Shown: positions 31,893-42,300 of the stretch, piece by piece
Layout: each line of letters starts with the position of its first letter
Numbering within the stretch: the first letter of the stretch is position 1
Translations under genes and position numbers: made by a program
Notes under the pieces: model-generated
Seen by the model: the letters and a program-made list of their open reading frames with translations, nothing else
Database searches by the model: none
What the model was told of the DNA's origin: nothing
NCBI GenBank assembly: GCA_030704615.1
Contig: CM060734.1
Span: 9,612,001-9,672,000, forward strand
Length of the DNA stretch: 60,000 nucleotides
DNA from: Takakia lepidozioides
Taxonomy: Eukaryota > Streptophyta > Takakiopsida > Takakiales > Takakiaceae
Direction: 5' to 3'

Positions 31893-33822
31893 TCCTAATT
31901 TTCCTATTGGCCCAAAAGAAGCATAAAATGAGGCTTGGGGGAGTGGGAAGGAAGTAATATCAATCGAGATAGTACCAGTGAGCGACTAGCACGATGTAGA
32001 GAGCACGGTGGAGGGCAGCCGTTAGAGTTGGAGAGCACAAAGATGGAGATAGAATCAGTAGTAATGAGCGATGGACTCGAAGTTACAACTATTTTGTTCC
32101 AGATTTGCAATCGTATCTAGTTCTTTCCGCTTTGTAATTGAGTGAAGTGATGACTTGATCTGATCAACCCTCTCGGAGTGTCAAGTGTAACGCTAATCTA
32201 GACAAGGGCTGGTAGGACGTCCAGTTCTTGTTTTGCTTTTCAAGTCCTTGGCTTTAGGATTCTGCTCATTTGTTGGCAAAGTAGATCTGCTCTAGTGGGG
32301 TTCTCTTGACCTATTTCCATGCTAGTTCTTTTTTATAGCAGAGAACAAGGATAATTCTCCCAATAGAACCTGACATTAGTGAAATCAGAGCCTTGTATCC
32401 TCAGAAATTAATTTTTTTGAAATCAGTTTCTCTTACACTGGCACACAATTGCAGATGTTTGTGACTTGGTCATTTTTCATGTAGGAAAGGGTTCTCATTT
32501 CTTTTATACAACATCCATCTGCTTTAGAATATGTTCTTGGAATAAGGCTAATACTTCCAATAGGACCTAAGATTAGTCAGATCGAAGCCAAGGATCATAA
32601 GATAGGAAGTTTTGAATTTTTTTAATTTTTAACTGGAGCAACAAAAGTTTATGGTATAGAGTTATTTTTGGCTGATACGATTTGATCTACTTACTTCTGC
32701 TAGTAAGATATCTGAGTGGAGTCTTATTTGAGTCATAAAATTAAGATTACTACAACACTAGAAGTTTGTAGTTCTAGTAATTATTGCCTGGGTTAAGAGA
32801 TATTAATTTCTAAAGTAGGTAGTATATGCTAGGGAGCTAAACCCTTTTTACGGACCTTGATTCACAAACTCATTCCAAGATCTTGTTGAGTAAAGCTTAG
32901 GTTAGAGCTTCTGTTTTACAGCAAGTGAATTGAAGAATCTAGTAGGGACTTATGAATTTTTTTAAACAGGAAATTCTAACTGCCAAGCCATATGAAAGAG
33001 TGAGATTTGACTATTGTGTTTAAATAACTAAAAGAAACCCTCTTATAACAACATCTCTAGGTTAGTTTGATGGTTAGTCTGATAGTTCACACTTCTGGTG
33101 TTGGGGGTGTTCAACTCCTGCCGGCCGCAATTTATTTAGTTTTGCTTATCTGTTCAAAATCTTTGTAATAGCCCTATAAGTACTTAGATAGGCAGGTTGG
33201 TTTTGAATATAACTTGATGGACTTATCGGTTAGATAGTTGGTTTCCTATAGTTGGTTTTGATTATCTTCTTTTATTTTGGTTATATTAATATTGTTTGTT
33301 GGGCTGATCTTTTCCTTAGAATGATTTAATTGCTTATCTATTCTTGACTCACATAATTTAATGGGGACTAGTAAAAACTAAATAAATCAATATCCCTATC
33401 TTTTAAATGTAAATATATACATAAAATTATTCAAAAAAAAAACAAATAATTAAGTTGGTTGGTTGAAATTAATTTTTTTTGTTTGCTTAATAACTAATAT
33501 TTACACTAGGCTATCTCTTTATATATCTATATATATATATATAATATATACATCTAAAAATCATAATTATTTATCCTGAAGTAATTATACATTCGCCTTA
33601 CTTATTTCTAGACTATTGTTTTCGTAAATACATCAATGAGTTAGCACTAACTGTTGGTTACAAATTACAAACGCAAACACTTATAACATAGAAAATTTAT
33701 AAATCCACACTAGCAGCACCCTTGGAGCTAGGCGGCGCCTTCGGGACCTAACCTGGCTCTGTCTAACACGAACCTTTAAACTAAATATACAACTGTTAAT
33801 GGGGTGCATTAATGGTTGACAG
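31893..33822 (+). repeat. Solo-type copy of the 1.9-kb LTR, inverted relative to 996-2866
   Basis: It begins at CTAATTTTCCTATTGG and ends at ATGGTTGACA, the same limits as the - strand copy near the left end of the window. No gag follows; LINE RNase H sequence starts at once after it. No target duplication is evident. It could be a solo LTR or a rearranged end. Confidence 0.6.
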
Positions 33823-34146
33823 GGCCCCGCAACCATACTACGTGCCGAACTTATGGCCATCTACGAAGCCCTTTCCCAGCTACACGCATTCCCCTCACCA
33901 TACTACATTTTTACAGACAGCTTAACTTCGCTATTTCTCCTGCGAAACCACATAGCCAGCCCATCCTCCCACCATCACCACCCAGATTGTAATCTTATCT
34001 CCGCAATCATCACTTTAGCCATCTCAATCAACCAACCCATTCAATTTCTTAAAGTACGTTCATATACCGGAATCAACGGGAACGAGGAGGCTAACCTCCT
34101 TGCCCAACTAGGAGCCTCCAAACCCCCAGCACTCTGGAATGCTCCA
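33823..34146 (+). pseudogene. LINE RNase H fragment
   Basis: The + strand reads ILRAELMAIYEALSQL (Glu), YIFTDSLTSLFLLRNH (Asp) and VRSYTGINGNEEANLLAQ. It closely parallels the RNase H of the LINE at 13.9-14.3 kb. The last catalytic Asp is replaced by Glu and the usual His of SHTG by Tyr, so it is probably inactive. It is cut at the 5' side by the LTR copy. Confidence 0.7.
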
Positions 34147-34369
34147 CTGTAAGACAGCTCCAAGTACTTGCAAAGAACAGCTCCTAGCTCTTACAAACTG
34201 AATTGAGCAAAGAACATGACAATGAGATGATTCAAGCAAAAACATGGAATTTAAATGGGAAGTATGTCTTCCTGTGTATAAAGAAGGAGCGTCGCTGCTC
34301 AAAAAAGGTCCAGGGGGGAAGAATTCAGAAAGAACCCTTAAAAAGCATGAGCATGACTGTGTGATCACA

Positions 34370-34891
34370 GCCCGACACATGTCATAGGTCACAGGGTGTG
34401 ACGACCTGTGGTGCTTCATGACTATGAGGTCACAGTCCGACACAGGTCACAGCTCGACTCAAGTCACAGGCGCTGTTACCACAGACAGAGAACATGAGGT
34501 GGGAACACCACCAGCGGGGACACAGTGTAGTTACGAGCTGACTGGCGGTTAGAGGCACGGTTTGACGGTTATAGCTTGCAGGTGATGAGCCAGCAGAAGG
34601 GGGAGGAAAGGAGGACTTTTGGATCGCTTCTGGATCACTTCTTGATCATTTCTTGGAGCACTGGGAGCATGAGGGGAAGAAGCACGATCTTGAGCACAGG
34701 GATGGAGAGCACAGTGGAGGAGGAGACACGATCTGACAATGCTTGATACATGCAAGCTGTAGAGATGTACTGTAGGGCAGAATAGAGACACCATGGCTTT
34801 GGCCTGATACTTGATAGGCATTAATATGATTCCTACTTCATATTCACACTGTGTAGAGAGATCTGAGTGAAGATGTGGAATGAATGCTTAA
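34370..34891 (+). repeat. 5' LTR, left part (interrupted by CACTA element)
   Basis: This stretch matches about 57,000-57,464 in direct orientation, including the shared words GATACATGCAAGCTGTAGAG and CACTGTGTAGAGAGA, and ends at AATGCTTAA. The match continues after the CACTA element at 52,113. Upstream of about 34,370 similarity to the 3' LTR is weak, so the LTR start is not fixed. Confidence 0.7.
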
Positions 34892-35369
34892 CACTACAAC
34901 ATATTGCGGCTTTTATGACTCCCATGGCTGCGCAGTCATGACAGATTTGTGGCAGAAATGCTATTTGAAGTCGTAGATGCCTTTTGAAGTCATAACGCAG
35001 GTCCGGGGAAGGCGTATATACGATTGCATGACTCCGGACTCTGCGCAACACAGATCAAACATGTTTGACCACGAATATGGCATGGCAGATATGACTACCA
35101 GTCACGGTCATACCTACACTGGAATGACGTGCGCAAATTGCTAGACAGACATATGACTTCACGACTCTCACTCTAATGCATTCTGCCAGATCATCACATG
35201 GATGAATCAGTACATGACTGCACGTGTCGACACATGCTTTTCTGGTTATATATATAATATATCAGTATTTAAATTTTGAAAAAATGTCGGAGACTCTAAC
35301 CACTAGAATGATTTATTTAAAAAAAAAATCAAAGTGCAAAAGATTTGAAAAAAGCACATCGGCTGGAGG

Positions 35370-35560
35370 TGCACAGTGCGTCGCCCCGGTGGTTCGGGGT
35401 TCAAATCCGCTGCCCTGCCCGTGTGTGGGATTGTTCGTGACGATATGTTTGGGCGTTGATCGCCCTGTAGGTCTCATGGCCCAAATGAAAGGGGGTTAAT
35501 TTTTCCCCCTCCTCAAGGGCCTGAGGCTTCCTTTAAAAAAATCAAAATCAAAAAATCAAA
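35370..35560 (+). other. SINE-like fragment
   Basis: GGGTTCAAATCC fits a Pol III B box and is followed, about 130 bases later, by an A-rich tail with repeated ATCAAAA words. A clear A box is not visible, so a tRNA-derived SINE is only suggested. Confidence 0.3.
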
Positions 35561-35939
35561 AAATTGCTTATAGGGTTTGCAAGAAGGTTAAAAACCTTTA
35601 AAAGTTGCCCATCACGGTAGCCGTGAATAGAATTAGAGTGAGCGGGAGGGAGGGAGATAGAGAGAGAGGGCTGGGACTTAGAGCGAGCGAGCGGCAAATA
35701 CTGTTGGCTCTTTGGATTATACAAGACCTACTCTTCTTCTAGTTTCTTATTACTCAATGACAGTATTGATTCATGTTTCACAGTTCTGCTCAGAGAGAAG
35801 ACCGGCGTAACTAAGAGCCACTTCGCCTTGCGGCTACTGCCCCCTTATGAGGGTGGGCCCTATATAAATATGACAGGTGTCCAGGGGATACCAAGTAACC
35901 GGGGGTATGAGGTACCTCTGGGTACCTAGGGTACCCGAG

Positions 35940-36560
35940 AGTACCCTGGGGTACCAGAGATGGGGTGGATTCGAGTTCCGCTTATTGGATATGATGGCTG
36001 TGAGAGAGCAAAGTGCCATAAGGTGGATGTCTTTAAAGCATATATGGATGGAGGTGGTGGGGATTTAAAATTATCTTGAAGTTTTGAGATACTGTCGTTG
36101 TGTATGTCCTCTCTGGTGCCTGTGGAGATGATGGAGAGTGGGCCCATGGCCCACCCTCGTCGGCGAATAGCAAGGATAAGCGGAGCGTATTTCTGGCGTT
36201 TTTTGAGGATGGAGGTGTGCGGGAAGCGGTCGTGGCAGTACGTAAATTCGATGAAGTGTATGATTAGTGGTGGGGTAGGAGTAGAGGGTGGAAGGGCGTT
36301 GGTGGGAAGTCCCTAAACTAAAAGGATGTCCGGGCAGAGCCTAGCGGGACATGTGCATGTAGCATGGGGTTGGCAAATACAGGGTAATAGCCAGGATGGT
36401 ACTGTATGGTAGGGGGGTCTACCTTGGTAAGTGCTAGCATTGATAAGTGAGAACCATCTGGTTTCTTTATGTCGTTGTAATAGTTTGTGGATGTGCCATA
36501 AGCTTGATTGTGCCTGGCGATACGAAGGCCATGCAAGACTGGGTGGGGGCATTTACTGAG
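35940..36560 (-). pseudogene. LINE post-RT region fragment
   Basis: On the - strand a run reads ARHNQAYGT, then a proline/leucine segment and CPDILLV, followed in another frame by HFIEFTYCHDRFP and PLILAIRRRGW. This succession (basic start, a PDIL strand, an EFTYCHDRFP strand, then a basic GW helix) resembles the conserved segment downstream of RT in some LINE ORFs of green plants and algae. Frameshifts are present. It is cargo of the CACTA element. Confidence 0.4.
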
Positions 36561-36865
36561 GATATACGGCCAAGTGTCAGGTACTGCATGTATATGGGAG
36601 CAGAGGGGGCCGTGTGGGGATGTAAAAATGGTTGGCCAGAAGGTATGCTTACGCTGGTGTTCTAAACTTAAGTGTTTTTTTGATTTGTGCGACGGAAGTG
36701 GCTTTAGTGTGCCAGAAGTGGTTGGACAGTTTATGATGGAGTACTGTGGAGTGGGTCTATTTTTGGATATGTTGTTTGGTGTGACTGAGAGATGTAACGG
36801 CTTGTTTGTTGGCTTCTTTAGAGAGAGTAGAATAGAGGTTACGAATAGGCTGGGAGCTCGCCGTT

Positions 36866-37522
36866 CTTGGGAGAGTCAGCTTGGTCTTGGCAGGCCGTGT
36901 TTTAATCTCTACCCACTCAGCTGCACCGTGGTGGTTCTCACAGACCAATCCGACATTACCTGACTACAGAAACAAGCAGCACACTGAAGAGGTCCTCTTG
37001 GGTTCATGGTCAGTCAAATCCTCCATGGGTCATGACACAAGGTCGAGGACAATGTGGTGAGGGCACCTTCTTCTTCGACCTATTTCAGCCTGTTTTGCCC
37101 TCTCATCAGACTCGGCCCTTCATTTGCAGCACGGAGCAGAGCTGGCATGAGATTTTTAAAGATCCTTCATGATGGTGTGACAACCGCAATGGCAAGGTGT
37201 GGTTTTTCCTTAATGTACGATGTGAAGAAGTTTGTCCATCCTGCAAATGTGGGTTGTTGGCTCCTGTTAGTACCATGATTTGGTATTCTTCCTGATGTTT
37301 CAAGGTTCTTGGGAGAGTCAGCTTGGTCTTAGCAGGCCGTGTTTCAATCTCTGCCTGCTCATCTGCACCGTGCTGGTTCTCACAGACCAATCCGACATTA
37401 CCTGACTACAAGACACAAGCAGCACACACAAGAGGTCCTTTTGGGTTGATGGTCGGTCACATCCTCTATGGGTTCTTCTTCGACCTATTTCAGCCTGTTT
37501 TGCCCTCTCATCAGACTCGGCC
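36866..37522. repeat. Direct repeat, 36,866-37,116 and 37,309-37,522
   Basis: Both copies start TTCTTGGGAGAGTCAGCTTG and include TCACAGACCAATCCGACATT and CTCATCAGACTCGGCCC. The second copy is slightly shorter. They lie about 440 bp apart inside the CACTA element. No coding role is evident. Confidence 0.8.
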
Positions 37523-37984
37523 CTGAGATGCATATTGAATTATGTAAGTTAGCTCGTTGCTCATTGATAAGTAGGGTTGGGGGTGTTTGCAGGAATGATT
37601 GATGTATGCATGATTTTGTGCAGAGGCATAGATAGCTGAAGGAGCAGGGATAGAGTGTGGAAAAGGGCCAGATTTCAAGCTCTAGATTATCTATGATTCC
37701 CTGTGGAAGGATAGATACAAGAAACCTGCATGGGTAGATGGTCAATTGGAAGCCACAGCAGCAGCGACACAATTGATAAAATCAAGCACTGCTAATGAAG
37801 GCACCTTCTAAAACACATTTCACCCTATTTTCCCCTCTTATCAGAATCGGCCCTAAATTTTCATGTTGAATTCTGCAAGTTAGCTGGTTGAGTGAATCTA
37901 GTTGGAGTGACTTTGACATGATACTGCCAATGTGATAAGAGTATGCATTGAACCCATTGGTGGCGGGATATTGGGATATCTCTT

Positions 37985-38619
37985 GGCCATGTGCCATCGT
38001 CAAAGCTGAAATTGTACTAGTTGTCATTCTGACCACTGCCCTAGTGGATATGTATGCCAAATGTGGGTGCAGCAAGCCTGATGCAAAGGGAGAGTTCGAC
38101 AACATGACTAAATGAGATGTGGTGTTGTGGACTGCCATGATTGTAAGGTGTGTGTAGCATAGGTGTGGGAGTAAGGCTTTGGAAACCTAAGAACAAATGA
38201 TGTGGGAAAGGATGAAGCCAAACCAGGTCATGGTCATTTGTGTTTGTTAATATGCATATGCGAGCCTAGCAGCCCTGGGAAGGGGCCAAGAGGTTCATGG
38301 TGACATCATCAAAGCTGGAATTGTACCTGATGTCATTCTGAACATTCCCCTGGTGTACATGTATGTCAAATGCGAGCCTGGTAGCCCTGGAAAGGACGCA
38401 AAGGTCCATCATCAAATCTGGAATTGTACCACTAGATGTCACTCTAAACACTGCCTTGGTGGATATGTATGTCAAATGCACGCCTGGCAGCCCTGGAAAA
38501 GGGTACAGAGGTCCATGGTGATATTGTCAAAGCTGGTATTGTATCTGATGTGATTCTGAACGTTGCCGTAGTGGACATGTATGCCAAGGTTGCAGGGTGC
38601 AACTACAAGGATACATGGC
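37985..38619 (+). pseudogene. PPR gene fragment with tandem L-motif copies (left of Mutator insertion)
   Basis: The + strand reads TTALVDMYAKCG, then EFDNMTK and DVVLWTAMI, the L and S motifs of a PLS-type pentatricopeptide repeat protein. The same block, each time starting near a VHGDIIKAGIVP-like string and ending at VYMYVKC, is repeated about three more times up to 38,619. Many stops occur. The last unit is cut by the Mutator-like element and continues at 49,980. Confidence 0.75.
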
Positions 38620-38630
38620 TGTTTTGATAA

Positions 38631-38780
38631 CAGGGATGCCTCGGCGTGAGCCTGGTCACGTGAGCGCGTGAGCGCGACTGCGCTCACGCCACGTCACCTT
38701 GCGCAAATGCCACGTCACGGGTCTCAGTCCACGTCATCACACGTGGAGGCCGAGTCACCACGCACCCAGAAAGAAGTGGA
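38631..38780. repeat. Left terminal inverted repeat and subterminal repeats
   Basis: The end starts CAGGGATGCCTCGGCGTGAG. It contains CACGTGAGCGCG, GCTCACGCCACGTCA and three further CCACGTCA-type words. The reverse complement of 49,830-49,979 has the same words in the same outer order. Confidence 0.7.
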
Positions 38781-39325
38781 GTGTATTCCCGCGGATTGGC
38801 ACCCTTTACCGCGGAAACAAGCTGGACGACATAATAAAAGGCATTGAATAAATGATGGATGAATGTACAGTTGGATGATAAACAGATGGATGAGTTTGAA
38901 AAATCTATGTAGATGGATGAATGACGGATGGATAAGAGTAAAATGGATGAATGTATAATGGATGTTGAGCAATGACAAAAATTCATGACAGGAAGATGCA
39001 TGACCAAATCTTTGACGAATGCACAAAGTATATGAAATGAGTGTGGAAGGTTTGTGGGGTGGATTAAAGAGTACAGAGGATGAATGTACAATGGATGTTG
39101 TACAAAGGAAGCTTTCATGAATGGAGCACGCATGAATACAGTGTAGATGAATGCACAATGGATATGAGAAGAGTCAGGAAGGTTTGTGAGATGGATTCAT
39201 ACATATAGCAATTTAAACGAAAGTTGATTCTGTGATTATTATTTGTTCTAAAGGAACAACTACGGTAGAGTAAGGGGATTCAACGTTTCCAGATAATATG
39301 AAAATGAATATTAAAAGAATACAGT

Positions 39326-42300
39326 TCAGTCTGACTCAGAGTCAGTACAATGTATCCCCTCTTCCTCTGCATCTAAGTCTAAGTATTTTAGAACACCGGA
39401 TCCACGCTGGATACACCTACGGCTGGCCACTAAAAAGTCAGGGGATAGGGACTCGGACGCGTGAAGTGCCATTGCTTCGGCATAAACAGGGAGCAGAAAA
39501 TTGGAAAGGGGGCTGTCGAAAACAGACTCGCCAGAAATGACTGTATCTCCTGAAGATCCACCGCTGGCTTTCCTGAAAGACAGCCTGAAAAAGTTATTAC
39601 TGTAACTTTGATGTTATCGAGAAATTGAGTATGACTCCCAAAGAGGGTTTAGCACTTACTCACATGAAAAGTCGTTGTCGACCTGCTTATCTTCGGGATC
39701 GTCATCATTTCGAAATTGAATCCGATCAGTCTGTGTGCCTGAAGTGGAGCCAGACAAAAGGGGGAGGAGCACTGTGTTGTAGAGGTCAGAATCACCCTCC
39801 ATACCAAAAAGGCTTCTTCCGCCTGCCTTGCATGCGTGGTAAGTTGCTCCTGCACCAGACAGGAGAACATAAACAGTTTGGAGGAGGGGATTTAAGCAGA
39901 TGAAACTGTTGAAAGGAAACCAATTCGGAAGGGAGAAAACGACCTGTGGACACAGAAAGATCGACACCCGTGCAGAGCGGTGGCTGCATGACTCCAGCAG
40001 TATTTGCATGAATGCTGGTGACTTTTCCTTTGCACCTCTCCAGGGAGTGCCATCTGGTCTCTTCAGAGTCTGACTGGACTGCATGAAGTTGTACAAAATG
40101 TCATCGACATGGGGCTCATAGGGGGGGTTGACGAAACAACCCTGGTCAGAAATCTCAAAGCTGCGGATGGAGGATGGTGTCTTTGATGTGCGAATCCTCC
40201 GCAGGCAGATCGCCTCGAACATCCTCGTCTGCCAAAGATAGCAGGTTAGTGTGGTAAACACAATCTAAAGTGGAAGTGTGTACATCGGCTATTCAGAACT
40301 CTGACACCAAAAAACCATGAATCGTTGATGATCGGTGTCGATCATAAAACATTCTACTAGAGTGGAGCTGCAGAGAAAATTGAAACTCATGATCAAAGCA
40401 TAAGCAGCAAGGCAGACGGCATACCAGCTGACCAGGGAAGGATAACCTTTCACACAGGTAGAGGCCAGTTCACACAATTCCATGAGTGCGCAAAACTTCA
40501 AACCCTGAAGACTTGAGGTGAGGTATGATGCCAATGCCCGACGACTATCATTGTCACATGACTTGAAAAAGCAGAAAGGTCCCTGCATCAGAGAGGAAAT
40601 TGTTACAGAACCCGAAATACCCAACTCCAGTAGTTGTCCTCGAATTTGTTCCACCCTGGCGTCTTGCCCTTTGGAGAAACTTCTGGCACAGCCTGGCCAT
40701 CCGGGATGTCGAGAATGACAATGTCGGCCGCATTAAGTTTTTCTGCACACCGCACACGAAGGTGGGACCTGTGCTCACCTGCAACAGACATGTTTTTTTT
40801 ATAAGAACGATGGCAAGAATGTTTTTCAAAGAACGAGACTGAAATACTGCCAACGAAAACATTCAGAGAAAAAGGAAAAGAAAATGGAAATCTCACCAGA
40901 TTGAGGAATGAGATTATATTGTCCCAGGTAGGGGGATGGCACCCCAGTGTATCCTCTCTTTCGACTCTGCATCATCGAAAGCCAACCCTCATTAACAATT
41001 TTCATCTCTCCTGCTGAATCAGAACGGGAAGGGTGTGGCTTGGCATCGAACACGCACTGAAGAGTGCGGGGGTATATCTTCCAGCAGTAAAGTCCTGCCC
41101 ACTCTCCATCTCCTTTTCATTCTCCTTCCCCTTGTCCTTTTCCTTCTCTTTGGACTTGTTTGTCCTTTGGCTTTGCTGGTGAGATGGCTATGACATCAAC
41201 AGCCTTGTCTTTTGGTTTGCGGCCCGCCTTCTTTCCCTTCTGCGGCGTTCCCTGAGCATCAGGCTCCTTGGCAGCCAAGGTTGCTATGTTTCGGTTATAC
41301 TCTTCGTCAGTCAAAGGCGCCAGCATCTCAGCGTTATTGTTCAAGTATTTCATATGCTGTTCTTGAAAAGGTCGTGTGCTCAGTGTGGCAGTCAAGGTAC
41401 CACCCACAGTCTCTGAAAGTGAGAAGGACTCCAGTCCTTCAATATCCCTGCAGTATACATGGTTGGATCGTTTGCAGGGTCCGACCACATGTCAAGATAG
41501 TCGGGAATTCCGCTCAGGTGATTTCCTTCCATAAGCACATATTCGTGTACCTGAAAAAAAGGAGATGAATCCAACCCACAAAAGCGCTCAGTGAGTGAGT
41601 AAGATGCAAGTAGAACAGAAAGAATAAAACATGATTGAAATGGCTCTGACAACTGCTCCAAGGACCTTTCAGGACCACACTACTGCTCCAGATATGAATG
41701 TCGTCAACGCCATTCAGAACATTCCATTCCATGACACTGTAAATACATCCTAATCCAGGTGAATGCAAATAAGCGATTAGAAATGACACAGACATAGAAG
41801 TGAATGTCGTCAACGACATTCAAGAATGAAGCCAAATTATTACTGAAATGAAGCAAAATCACAGGATGGAAATAAAAAATTTAAGGAAAAAAACTCAATG
41901 CACATTCATAACGAACCTATCACTGAGGACCTCACAAACATCACTGTATGTGAATGGCGTCAACGCCATTCACAAAAATACAAAAAAGAAACCAATTACT
42001 TAGCTCCCCAATCCATGAAAATTGAATTTGTCGTTTTTTGAATAATACAGACACAGCTGTGAATGTCGTCAACGACATTCACTTTGGATTTCTTAAAACA
42101 GAGCTTATCAAGCCTCCATATTCATCGCAAGAGGAAAAAACAATGCAGAACAACTGAATGTCTGCATTGACATTCAGCAAAATGAAGTGATCAACCCTCA
42201 TTGTAACCTCTATGGACATTACAAAAAAATTTAAATAACCTTGAGGACCGCACAACAACTCCGTATGTGAATGTCGTCAACGCCATTCAAGGACATTATC

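Noticed and set aside
35385-35460. A tRNA gene at the GGGTTCAAATCC motif
   Set aside because: No acceptor stem, anticodon arm or clear A box could be placed; more likely a SINE scrap.
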